Positions 1 through 8,065 of a stretch of DNA of 64,000 nt are shown here, piece after piece. The notes under the pieces are model-generated. The model saw only the letters and a list, made by a program, of their open reading frames with translations. It was not told the DNA's origin and searched no databases. A program made the translations under genes and the position numbers. This DNA is from Ruminococcus sp. (GTDB lineage: Bacteria > Bacillota > Clostridia > Oscillospirales > Ruminococcaceae), in assembly GCF_024691275.1 (NCBI RefSeq), contig NZ_JAILNU010000058.1:1-64000 (forward strand), written 5' to 3'. How positions within the stretch are numbered: the first letter of the stretch is position 1; each line of letters begins with the position of its first letter.

Positions 1-11
1 TAGATCTCCAT
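1..11 (-). CDS. possible start of a truncated divergent gene
   Basis: On the minus strand an ATG at position 11 follows an AAGGAG about 12 nt upstream and an AGGAGG further back, and a TATAAT-like hexamer lies at 58-63. Only three codons are inside the window, so nothing can be said about the product. The ATG may be fortuitous. Confidence 0.2.
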
Positions 12-850
12 TGCTATTGCCGCTCCTTGTTCCTCCTGTACACAAGCTCTTTCTCTTATTATACAGGATTTTTATTTTAGTGGCTCATTTTTTTATTATC
101 ATTTTGAGGCTAACTGGCTCAGTTTTATTTTAGCATACATAGTTTTGCATAAAATCAGGTAACAATTTCAATTCTTTCAAAACGACAATTATTAAACTCA
201 GGGACAGCATAATTATGAGAACTGTTATGACTACAATTGAGCGTTTGCGAAGATATATCAGCGTTTAAAAACATCTCAGGGGCGGCAGGGACATTATTTT
301 ATTGCACATCAATTTGCTGCCGCTGCTGTCCCTGTCAACGTAACATTTCAACGTTCTGAGGAAAAATGTGGGAGCAGTATCCTTATTGCAAATTGACCTG
401 TTTTTAAATACATTTTTTGCCATTGCGCAGTACCGTTCCTTTCATTCCGCCTTGCGTGACGTGAGAGAAGTATTTCACAGCTCGATGCGCTAAGCCCCTC
501 CAAGCTGTCGCGGCGCACTTAACTGCTGTGTATCACTCCTGCGCAGGATATTCAATTTTCAAGTTCCTGATTTGCCCCTCTACTTATAGGGAACTGGGAA
601 GGGCGTTTTGCATACCCATTTCACATAATTTTCACATTGATTTGTATAGTTGTACAATCGTGTGTGCGTTTGCGGCATTCATATTGAACAAAAAAACAGT
701 GCCTGCAACTATTTAAGTCACAAGCGCTGTATGGATCTCTATTATTTATTATGGGAACTAATCTTCATTTATATAAATGAAGACATCTTATTTTAATATT
801 CACAACAATTAATCCAGGCTGTGCAAAAACGACAATTATCGCTCTTGATG
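12..850. other. AT-rich intergenic region without a credible gene
   Basis: About 840 bases without a supported gene. The only plus-strand ORF (528-716, GTG start, no ribosome binding site) has no family resemblance. Visible structure: a 14-base direct repeat (AAAACGACAATTAT at 179-192 and 826-839) and a perfect 22-bp palindrome at 762-783. The region may be decayed or horizontally acquired DNA upstream of the defence operon. Confidence 0.5.
762..783. repeat. perfect 22-bp palindrome upstream of the defence operon
   Basis: TCTTCATTTAT followed directly by its exact reverse complement ATAAATGAAGA. It lies about 70 bases upstream of the -35 box at 851. It could be an operator for a dimeric regulator or the remains of a terminator; it lacks a GC-rich stem, so an operator is at least as likely. 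Confidence 0.5.
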
Positions 851-879
851 TTGACTGCTGTGTGCAGTTATGATATAAT
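851..879 (+). promoter_or_regulatory. sigma-A promoter of the mrr-ariA-ariB operon
   Basis: TTGACT (851-856), a 17-bp spacer, then TATAAT (874-879). Transcription would start near 886, about 45 nt before the ATG at 931, which is preceded by GAGGTG. One mismatch to the consensus. Confidence 0.8.
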
Positions 880-930
880 GGTTGTAGCCTTTGAAAATTC
901 ACATCCTATCAATCATTACGAGGTGATTTT

Positions 931-2367
931 ATGGTATATGAAGATAAAATAGTCATTGAGTCAGATGAAAGAATCGTTTCTACTTCAATAGATAAAATTG
1001 AAGTATTCGATAAAGGAACAGATACAACTACCGTTATTGATACATCAAAACACCTTTATTGTCCATATTGTTACCCAGATGAAGAAAGCTATGGTTTAAG
1101 CAATAAGTTCTTGGAATCAAAAATTGATTCTTTATTAAAAGATGATAATGATACAAGCTGGAAAGTCAAATATAACGAACTTAAACAAGCAGTTATTGAG
1201 GGGTATGATAAGATCATATTTTTCGATACTGTAAAAAAAGAAAGATATATTAATACATTAAGGAATGAATTGGTCACATATGACTTTGATGAAATAAGAA
1301 ATGCTGTTTCTAATCTCATATCATTATTTGACAAAAACGTCGTTAATGATATCGAATTATATCTTTCGTTAAAAAACAATTACATAAGAAATAAAGAATC
1401 TATTCTTAGGAATCTTGTTCCATTAAATAATAGTTCTAATGAACGCAATATTCAAAGATTTCTTAAAAGATTTGGTATTGAGTATGATGATTTATACAGA
1501 TATAAAAAAATGATTATTGGGTTCAGATATCAATTCTTATATAGTAATCCAAGCCTTCAAAAAGCAAACAAAGAAATAATAAAACCATTAGATGATGCAA
1601 GTAATATGCTTGAAAACTTCAAAAAGATTATTCAGCAAAGATATTCTCTCTCAGATTCTGATTCTTCGGATTTGGCTTGGCTACTATTTAATCAAAACCT
1701 GATGAGACTATACCATGATAAATGGCTTGAATACTGCGTATGTGGCGATATTGGTGACAGGAATTTAAAAGACTACATACAGGATTGTTATAATAATGAT
1801 ATGATCTCTCTTGGGAACAAAGAAGCTGTATCTACGTTCATCTATTACTATTGTTACAAGCTAAATGATCCTATTAATCAACCTGACATAAAAACCGTAA
1901 ATGAAATTCTTTCTTGCATTGAAGAAGTGTCAAAGGATACATCTTTAAAATCAATGGAGAATTTGCTTTTCTCGTCTAATAGTTCAAGCAACAAAAAATT
2001 ATTCACCTCAATTGACGATATTGATTTAATGGACGGAACTGAATTTGAAGAACTCATTGCCAAACTCTTTAGGAAAATGGGTTATGATGCGGAAGTAACA
2101 AAAGCTACAGGAGATCAAGGAGTTGACGTAATTGCAACTAAAAACGGCTTCAAATACGGCATTCAAGCAAAATGCTATTCTGGACAAGTTGGCAATTCTG
2201 CAATTCAAGAAGTTGTTGCAGGTAAAACATATTATTCCTTGAATAAAGCCATTGTTGTTACTAATAATTTCTTTACTAAATCTGCAATAAAACTTGCCGA
2301 ATCAAACGGTGTAGTACTTTGGGACAGGAATATTCTCAAAGAAAAGCTTATGTATCTTAATCAGTAA
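931..2367 (+). CDS. Mrr-type restriction endonuclease
   Basis: A predicted nuclease of 478 residues. The C-terminal ~105 residues form an Mrr_cat (PD-(D/E)xK) domain: a helix with FEELIAKLF (from 372), then DQGVDVIA with the catalytic Asp near 399, and QAK (412-414) supplying the Gln-x-Lys. Mrr-family enzymes cleave modified or foreign DNA. The N-terminal ~370 residues are not recognised; they hold a lone CPYC (44-47) and are otherwise polar, Lys/Asn/Asp-rich and probably helical, perhaps a specificity or sensing domain. The ATG at 931 is set by GAGGTG and the promoter at 851-879. It heads an operon, with ariA starting 30 nt after its stop. Base composition is far more AT-rich than the neighbouring housekeeping genes, which suggests horizontal acquisition. 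The catalytic assignment is firm; the target is unknown. Confidence 0.85.
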   Translation: MVYEDKIVIESDERIVSTSIDKIEVFDKGTDTTTVIDTSKHLYCPYCYPDEESYGLSNKFLESKIDSLLKDDNDTSWKVKYNELKQAVIEGYDKIIFFDTVKKERYINTLRNELVTYDFDEIRNAVSNLISLFDKNVVNDIELYLSLKNNYIRNKESILRNLVPLNNSSNERNIQRFLKRFGIEYDDLYRYKKMIIGFRYQFLYSNPSLQKANKEIIKPLDDASNMLENFKKIIQQRYSLSDSDSSDLAWLLFNQNLMRLYHDKWLEYCVCGDIGDRNLKDYIQDCYNNDMISLGNKEAVSTFIYYYCYKLNDPINQPDIKTVNEILSCIEEVSKDTSLKSMENLLFSSNSSSNKKLFTSIDDIDLMDGTEFEELIAKLFRKMGYDAEVTKATGDQGVDVIATKNGFKYGIQAKCYSGQVGNSAIQEVVAGKTYYSLNKAIVVTNNFFTKSAIKLAESNGVVLWDRNILKEKLMYLNQ

Positions 2368-2397
2368 ATTATTCTTATGTATTAATGGAGGTAAAAA

Positions 2398-3690
2398 ATG
2401 ATAAAGCGAATAACTATAAATAATCTTTTTGGAAGGTTTTGTTATGACATTACTCTTAAAGACGGAGGTGTGACTATAATAACTGGACCAAATGGATTTG
2501 GAAAATCCACAATATTAAGAGTTATTGATGCACTTAGTAGTAAAAATTATTATTTTTTTCATCAAATTAAATTTGATGAAATTAAAATTGAATTTGATAA
2601 TTGCGACTCATTTAAGGTGAAAAAAGAGAATAACTATATTAATTTTAATGGAATTATAGTCAGTAATAGAAAGTTAATGAGCGATGAAACTTTACTTGAT
2701 AATTATAGTAGATTGATAAGAAATTCTTCTGAACACAAAAAAGATTTTTATATAGACCGTACAAATGAAAATAGTAATTTTTATGGTGGAATGTTAGATA
2801 ATATTATAGCTAATAATAGCGTTTCCTTAAATTATTTAAAAACGCTGGATAGATATGAAAAATTGAACAACTCATTTGACAAATATAAAGTTGGGTGTGG
2901 AGAAGTACGTTTTATTTCAGAACAAAGATTAATAAAGAGAGAAAATATAAGGCGTGACGAAGAAAGAATCATAGATGTTATATCAGAATTGCCCAATCAA
3001 CTAAAAGAAGAAATAAACATTGTTTATTCTGAATATTCAAAAGTTGCTAATTCCTTAGATGGTTCATATCCTAAAAGACTGTTTGCTGCAAAAGAAGGAA
3101 TATCGAATGAGACGGATTTTAATGAAAAACTTGATGAGACAAATTCTAAGTTAAAGAAACTAATTAAATATGGCTTAGTTGACATGAAAATAATAGAAGA
3201 CACAAGTTATACTGATAAATTTGCAGAAGCTTTAAAAATCTATTTTGATGATTTTACCAAAAAGTATGCTGTGTTTGAGAAATTAATAAAAAAACTTGAT
3301 CTTTTTACACAGATTATCAATCAAAGATTGTCTTTTAAAGAGATAAATATTTCACGTCAAAAAGGATTTGAAGTGGTTGATTCAGATAATAAAGATCACA
3401 AATTAAGACTCTCTCAATTATCCTCTGGAGAAAAACAAGAGATAGTTCTATTTTATGATCTCATTTTCAATACAAAATCTGAATTGCTACTTCTGATTGA
3501 CGAACCAGAGATATCTCTGCATATATCTTGGCAAAAAAAGTTTATGGATGATTTGTTAAAAGTTGCTGAAGATAATAATATTCAAATAGTAGTTGCAACT
3601 CATTCACCTCAGATTATTAATAATCATTGGGATATTCAAATAGATTTAGGAGATAAATATCATGAGCAACTCAATAAGGAATTATCTTGA
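2398..3690 (+). CDS. ariA-like: AAA/ABC-type ATPase, PARIS AriA-like
   Basis: A 430-residue ATPase of the SMC/OLD-like AAA_15/AAA_21 type. Walker A GPNGFGKST is at 30-38, the ABC signature LSSGEKQ at about 341-347, Walker B LLLLIDEPE at about 363-371, and a switch His in ATHSPQ at about 400-405. Between them lies an insert of ~300 charged residues, as in coiled-coil-bearing family members. In PARIS, AriA forms the scaffold that holds the AriB effector until a phage trigger is sensed. Here it is followed by, and overlaps by 29 nt, a DUF4435 TOPRIM gene, which is the AriA-AriB arrangement. AT-rich. The ATPase call is firm. PARIS membership rests on partner and architecture; another OLD/Septu-like ATPase is the alternative. 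Confidence 0.8.
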   Translation: MIKRITINNLFGRFCYDITLKDGGVTIITGPNGFGKSTILRVIDALSSKNYYFFHQIKFDEIKIEFDNCDSFKVKKENNYINFNGIIVSNRKLMSDETLLDNYSRLIRNSSEHKKDFYIDRTNENSNFYGGMLDNIIANNSVSLNYLKTLDRYEKLNNSFDKYKVGCGEVRFISEQRLIKRENIRRDEERIIDVISELPNQLKEEINIVYSEYSKVANSLDGSYPKRLFAAKEGISNETDFNEKLDETNSKLKKLIKYGLVDMKIIEDTSYTDKFAEALKIYFDDFTKKYAVFEKLIKKLDLFTQIINQRLSFKEINISRQKGFEVVDSDNKDHKLRLSQLSSGEKQEIVLFYDLIFNTKSELLLLIDEPEISLHISWQKKFMDDLLKVAEDNNIQIVVATHSPQIINNHWDIQIDLGDKYHEQLNKELS

Positions 3691-4513
3691 TAAAGAAACA
3701 GCAATTTCTGAGATCAGATTACTACTATACAGTGATTATGAGCATAAAAAATCATTTATTGTTGTTGAAGGTGAAGACGATTGCCGTTTCTTTAAAGGAA
3801 AATTAAACGAAGATGTGGATATTGTCGAATCTTTTTCTGGAAAGCATGGTGTCTTAGAGATTATATCTGAAATTAATGATGATAGAGTAATTGGGATACG
3901 AGATAAAGACTGCGATCCAGTAACCGAACATCAGAGAATGTTTTATTATGATTATTCTTGTCTTGAAGTAATGATGATTATGAATGATATGACTTGGCAA
4001 TCATTATGTTATCAGTTTTATGATGGTGAGTTGAGTATTGACGAATTAAGATCTAAAATTTTTTATGATCTTAAATGGTTAACATTGTTTAGAAAACTTA
4101 ATAGCGAAAGAGAATGGGGAATAAGGTTCGATGGCTTTTCATATTCAAATGCTTGGAATGAAAATGAATGCTTTTTTGATAACGAATTAGTATTTATTGA
4201 ATTAAAGAATATCAATGCAGACAAACAAGAGGAGCGATTATTTCAATGCAAAACTGATGTTGACGGACACTTAGCTTTTTTCGATAATGACGATTTGCCA
4301 TTCTTTACCCAAGGTCATGATTTTATTAACTATTTTAAATGTATCTGTGATGGAAGGAAAGGCATAATTATTAAAACTATTGGACAAGTATTAAGAGGTG
4401 CATACAGATTAGATGATTTTGAGAAAAGCCAACTTTATGAAAGATTAACCAATTATTCAGCAAACACAGGGGTTAGATTATTGAGAATGAATCAAAGTCG
4501 AACTTTTGTATAA
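3662..4513 (+). CDS. ariB-like: DUF4435 TOPRIM-like effector, PARIS AriB-like
   Basis: A protein of 283 residues with TOPRIM landmarks: FIVVEGEDD near 32-40 (acidic residue Glu36) and an acidic strand end RDKDCD at 80-85, followed by YDYSCLEVMM, typical of DUF4435. In PARIS the AriB DUF4435 protein is the toxic effector, a nuclease unleashed when AriA senses a phage anti-restriction protein. The ATG at 3662 lies inside the end of ariA with AGGAG about 10 nt upstream, so the two are translationally linked. The C-terminal ~190 residues are not recognised in detail. AT-rich like its neighbours. The neighbouring Mrr nuclease fits a system in which AriAB guards a restriction enzyme. That function is inference. 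Confidence 0.78.
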   Translation: MSNSIRNYLDKETAISEIRLLLYSDYEHKKSFIVVEGEDDCRFFKGKLNEDVDIVESFSGKHGVLEIISEINDDRVIGIRDKDCDPVTEHQRMFYYDYSCLEVMMIMNDMTWQSLCYQFYDGELSIDELRSKIFYDLKWLTLFRKLNSEREWGIRFDGFSYSNAWNENECFFDNELVFIELKNINADKQEERLFQCKTDVDGHLAFFDNDDLPFFTQGHDFINYFKCICDGRKGIIIKTIGQVLRGAYRLDDFEKSQLYERLTNYSANTGVRLLRMNQSRTFV

Positions 4514-4532
4514 CTAGATATGATACATAATA

Positions 4533-4554
4533 AGCCGCCTCGTAAGAGACGGCT
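4533..4554 (+). terminator. hairpin after the defence operon
   Basis: AGCCG-C-CTC, loop GTAA, GAG-A-CGGCT forms a stem with one mismatch, 19 nt after the ariB stop. It is followed only by a moderate T run (TGTCTTCCTATT), so termination is likely but not certain. Confidence 0.5.
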
Positions 4555-4615
4555 GTCTTCCTATTCGGTTTGATATTCTTTGATAAGGAAATCTTACGTT
4601 GCAAGGCGTTCCCTC

Positions 4616-4749
4616 TTTTAAAACAGTCCACTGGACTGTTTTAAAATTCACCCTTTGCGAAGCGCTTGGAGGTTATATGTGGGGCTTTGCCCCACACCCC
4701 ACAAGGGCTGTCAGCCCTTGACCTGACCAAAGGAACACAGTCCCTTTGG
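4616..4749. repeat. composite of four consecutive hairpins
   Basis: Four hairpins in series: 14-bp perfect arms at 4616-4629/4633-4646 (AAAACAGTCC core), a short GGGGC-TTTG-CCCC at about 4681-4693, 9-bp arms at 4702-4720 (CAAGGGCTG/CAGCCCTTG), and CCAAAGG/CCTTTGG at 4727-4749. It resembles dispersed structured intergenic elements of Clostridia genomes. It sits exactly between the AT-rich defence operon and coaX. No ORF of note. Confidence 0.6.
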
Positions 4750-4783
4750 AATCCCATTCATAGATAAATCAACTTTTTTGATA

Positions 4784-5554
4784 TTACTTCTTGTTCTTTC
4801 TGTAGATGATAGCAAGTCCCTTTATAAGGAGGTTGTTATCGAGGATTATATCGCGCTTGCAGAGCGGCACGACAAGTTCCGAGAGACCGCCTGTAGCTAC
4901 AGCAGTACACTTCTCGCCCAGCTCCTCCTCGATGCGTTCGATTATGCCGTCGAGAGCACTTGCGTTGGAGTAGAGTATGCCGCTTTTCAGGCAGTCGATA
5001 GTGTTCGTGCCGATAACATGGGGCGGAACTTCAAAATTGACCTTTGGGAGCTGAGCTGTACGTGCTGTGAGCGCGTCGGCAGCGACCTTCATACCTGTGA
5101 GTATAAGACCGCCGCGGTAGTTCTTCTTGCTGTCAACGACCGAGAGGGTCGTAGCTGTACCCATGTCGATGATAATGAGCGGAACGGGGTACTGATTTAT
5201 AGCCGCAACAGCGTCAACAGCCTGATCGCTGCCCAGCTGCGCAGGGTTGTCGATGAGGATATTCAGACCTGTTTTCACGCCAGGGCCTGCCACCATGACT
5301 TCAACGCCGAAGAGCTTGCGGATAGCCTCCTTGACCGTATTTGTGACGGACGGAACGACCGATGACATGATAGCGTCGTCGATATCCTTTACATTGAAGC
5401 TGTTCATTTCGAGGATAGTCTTTATGAGTACGGCATACTCAGCGGCAGTTGCATTGTGGTTAGTGCTTATACGCTCGAAGAGCACCACCTTGTCATTGCT
5501 GTCAACACAACCGAAAACTACATTTGTATTGCCGATATCTACTGCTAAAAGCAT
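4784..5554 (-). CDS. coaX: type III pantothenate kinase
   Basis: It phosphorylates pantothenate to 4'-phosphopantothenate, the first step of coenzyme A synthesis, in the cytosol. The 256 residues match the family length. The N-terminus MLLAVDIGNTN is the ASKHA-fold phosphate-binding loop, PAQLGSDQAVDAVAA is the family 'G-x-D' substrate region, and IIDMGTATTLSVV is the second phosphate loop. AAGGAGGC sits 8 nt before the ATG. It is the last gene of the minus-strand run starting at 10945, 20 nt after the esterase gene, though its function is unrelated to theirs. Confidence 0.95.
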   Translation of the reverse strand: MLLAVDIGNTNVVFGCVDSNDKVVLFERISTNHNATAAEYAVLIKTILEMNSFNVKDIDDAIMSSVVPSVTNTVKEAIRKLFGVEVMVAGPGVKTGLNILIDNPAQLGSDQAVDAVAAINQYPVPLIIIDMGTATTLSVVDSKKNYRGGLILTGMKVAADALTARTAQLPKVNFEVPPHVIGTNTIDCLKSGILYSNASALDGIIERIEEELGEKCTAVATGGLSELVVPLCKRDIILDNNLLIKGLAIIYRKNKK

Positions 5555-5574
5555 AAAATGCCTCCTTATTGAGT

Positions 5575-7101
5575 TCAGTTTAGAGTCTTATCCGTGCGGA
5601 ACGGCGGCAGAGGAAGTCCGTTCACGCCGAAAAGGTTCACATCTGCGTAGTTGATCCATTTGAAGCGAGCGGCGACAGGTATCTTCACCTCGTCGCAGGT
5701 CAGCTCGATGTACGGCAGAGCTACCTTTGCCTTTGCAGGGCAGAACACGCCGTCAGCGCCTGCAAGCTCGAAGCCGTCAAGGCAGTTTTCGTTCTTGCCG
5801 CCCAGACCCTTCTCATGATTTGTGAGCTTGATGAGCATGGTGCAGCCCTGTACCTCATAGCTTTCGTACATCGGCGGCAATGACATACTCCTGCTCATAA
5901 GACCATAGACCTCTGTCATAGCCTGCATATAAAGTCTGTGACCTACAGGAGCTTTGTCCGTAGGGTGGATATTGTTGAGTTCTCCGCAGTCCAGTGCGTA
6001 TGCAATACCCGTATTGCGCACGGTGAGGTATACGTTCTCCTGAGCCTCACGTATATAAGCCCAGCTCTTTGTGTCGGGAACGTCATCGTATCTGAACATA
6101 GGCAGCTGAACTATCATGAACGGCAGTCCGCAGTCCTTCCACAGCTCACGCCAGTTCTCGATAAGAGCTTTCAGCAGGACTTCATACGTGTGCGGACGGT
6201 GGTCGTCGGACTCGCCCTGATACCAGAGCACACCTGCGAGAGTGTAGGGAGCTATCCTCTTGACCATAGTCTCATAAAGACCGCAGGGACGCATGGGGTT
6301 TTTTATGCCGTGAGGACCCGGGAAGCGGTTTTCGCCGCATCTTGCCACGACCTTGTCCCATTCCATACATGGGTCTTCCGCGAAGCAGTCAGCGACGTTC
6401 TTCTGCCATTTTTCCTGATATTTGCAGTATTCATCGTACTCCGCGATCATTTCCTCGTCGGACTTTCCTTTTATTGCTGCCTCGTACTCGTCGATATATG
6501 GACGCAGGCGGCTGTCCTGCACGAGGTACTGACGGTCTATCCATGCAGAAGCGGATGTGCCGCCCCAGTTGCAGCCGATAACACCGACGGTAACGCCGAG
6601 AATTCGGCTCAGCTCCTTAGCGAAGTAATAGCCCACAGCCGACCATGCCTGTGAATACTTTTCCGATGCGAGAGTCCAGCCCGTATCCTTTTCGGCTTCT
6701 GCGAGCTCGCTCTCTATGGGACATTTCGGCGTGTAGTAGTATCTTACGTTTTCAGCCGAACACTCTGCAAGCTCTTTTGCGCCGTTCTTGTCGTTGTGAA
6801 GCTCGAACTCCATGTTGGACTGACCGCCTGCCAGCCATACCTCGCCTATGGCAACATTATTGAATACCTTTTTTATAGCGCCGCATGACACCTCAAGTGT
6901 ACAGGAGCTGCATTCCTTCGTAGGCGGCAGGACGGCTTCCCACGAGCCGTTTTTTATTACAGCGCGGGCAGAGATATCCTGTCCGAAAACGTGCAGGGTA
7001 ACGGTTATAGCTTTTTCATTGTCGGTGCAGGTGCCGAAGATGCGGACATTCCTGTTTCTCTGGAGCACCATGTTGTCGCTGAAAACAGATGCGATCTTCA
7101 T
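5575..7101 (-). CDS. sialate O-acetylesterase-like SGNH hydrolase
   Basis: A protein of 508 residues of the sialate O-acetylesterase family, which removes acetyl groups from sugars such as sialic acid or hemicellulose decorations. It has the SGNH nucleophile block WLAGGQSNMEF (Ser) about 95 residues in, the oxyanion Gly in GCNWGGTSASAW, the Asn/Gly block LWYQGESDD, and the catalytic Asp/His pair as NNIHPTDKAPVGHRL near 390. No signal peptide is visible, so it probably acts inside the cell on imported sugars or oligosaccharides. AAGGAGA precedes the ATG. It follows the four Cys-rich paralogues by 12 nt, so they form one transcription unit. The substrate cannot be read from sequence. Confidence 0.85.
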   Translation of the reverse strand: MKIASVFSDNMVLQRNRNVRIFGTCTDNEKAITVTLHVFGQDISARAVIKNGSWEAVLPPTKECSSCTLEVSCGAIKKVFNNVAIGEVWLAGGQSNMEFELHNDKNGAKELAECSAENVRYYYTPKCPIESELAEAEKDTGWTLASEKYSQAWSAVGYYFAKELSRILGVTVGVIGCNWGGTSASAWIDRQYLVQDSRLRPYIDEYEAAIKGKSDEEMIAEYDEYCKYQEKWQKNVADCFAEDPCMEWDKVVARCGENRFPGPHGIKNPMRPCGLYETMVKRIAPYTLAGVLWYQGESDDHRPHTYEVLLKALIENWRELWKDCGLPFMIVQLPMFRYDDVPDTKSWAYIREAQENVYLTVRNTGIAYALDCGELNNIHPTDKAPVGHRLYMQAMTEVYGLMSRSMSLPPMYESYEVQGCTMLIKLTNHEKGLGGKNENCLDGFELAGADGVFCPAKAKVALPYIELTCDEVKIPVAARFKWINYADVNLFGVNGLPLPPFRTDKTLN

Positions 7102-7113
7102 TTGCTGTCTCCT

Positions 7114-8052
7114 TTATTCGTTGACGGTTATGACGTTGTTGGCGTTGCAGAAGTCGATAAGGGTATAACGCGTCTTATCGGCAAATTCCGGCTTTGCCAT
7201 GTAATAGACGTAGGTTTCGATGAGGTTGAAAAGCCATGCGGTCCTGCCCTCTATCTTGAACTGACTGAAGCCCATAGGCAGGTACTTGTCCCATATATCA
7301 TCGGGCCTTATGTTGGTACTCAGGTCGCGTACATCGAAGATGTTCCGCGTAAAGAACGGGCAGTTCTGATCCTTGCCGTCGCCGAAGATAATAGGATCGT
7401 AGGGCTGGTCGGGGTATTTGCGCATATGGTTTGCATAGTTTATCTGCTGAACGCCCACGTTGTAGTAGTGCTGTGCTCTGTTTGGACAGGCAGGGCGGCA
7501 GTTTGAGTTCACAAGGAACTCGCACTTGTCCTTGTGGGGCAGCTTTTCAAGGATATCGAATTTATTGTTCAGGTCGTAATCGACCACGACTATGCTGTAG
7601 TCTTTTTCCAGCTCTGCGGCAAGTCTTTCGCCGTCGTCGAGGCGCTTGCAGGTAGAGCTTGTCAGCTTGAATTCCGGATAGTTTTTGCGGATATAGTCTT
7701 CGAGGAGAGGCGATACCACGATAGCTTCATTAAGACCGTTGTTTGCCAGGCTCATGACCATATTGCAGAACTTATCGTTGAGATGTTTCTTTTCAAGGGC
7801 AGGGTTTGTGAATGTGAACCTTACGGGTATGCCCTTTTCGTTGAAGGCATTGAGCACCATTTTCACGTACTTCTTATCGCACAGACCCTCCTGAGTTCTG
7901 CCGCCGTTCCATATGGACTGGGGAAAAGCACCGTAGAACGAAGCTATCTCCACATCGCGGAAGTACTGCGGGAACTGTTCGAGGACGGTTGCGAATATGA
8001 GATTGAACTTGAAATGGGTGTATATGCCCGGGAGATGGAATCTTGCTTTCAT
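7114..8052 (-). CDS. Cys-rich TIM-barrel-like protein, tandem family copy 4
   Basis: 312 residues, the last of four tandem paralogues. It shares the family opening MKARFHLPGI, the block WNGGRT-Q-G-C, FTFTNPALE, the FCNMV cysteine, LTSSTCKRLD, the acidic strand VVVDYDLNNKF, and NSNCRPACPNRAQHY (Cys-x3-Cys), plus a later Cys-Pro. The six conserved Cys suggest an Fe-S cluster or other metal site. The alternating strand/helix layout and NxxCxxxCPxRxxHY motif recall U32-peptidase/UbiU-like TIM barrels; that is inference. AAGGTGGG precedes the ATG. It starts 13 nt after copy 3 ends. No function is assigned. Confidence 0.75.
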   Translation of the reverse strand: MKARFHLPGIYTHFKFNLIFATVLEQFPQYFRDVEIASFYGAFPQSIWNGGRTQEGLCDKKYVKMVLNAFNEKGIPVRFTFTNPALEKKHLNDKFCNMVMSLANNGLNEAIVVSPLLEDYIRKNYPEFKLTSSTCKRLDDGERLAAELEKDYSIVVVDYDLNNKFDILEKLPHKDKCEFLVNSNCRPACPNRAQHYYNVGVQQINYANHMRKYPDQPYDPIIFGDGKDQNCPFFTRNIFDVRDLSTNIRPDDIWDKYLPMGFSQFKIEGRTAWLFNLIETYVYYMAKPEFADKTRYTLIDFCNANNVITVNE

Positions 8053-8065
8053 TTATCGTCCCACC

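Noticed and set aside
528..716. 62-codon plus-strand ORF in the left intergenic region
   Set aside because: GTG start without a ribosome binding site, no domain, irregular composition; likely chance.
4778..5365. Long plus-strand ORF over coaX
   Set aside because: Reverse-complement shadow of a clear pantothenate kinase gene; no ribosome binding site.
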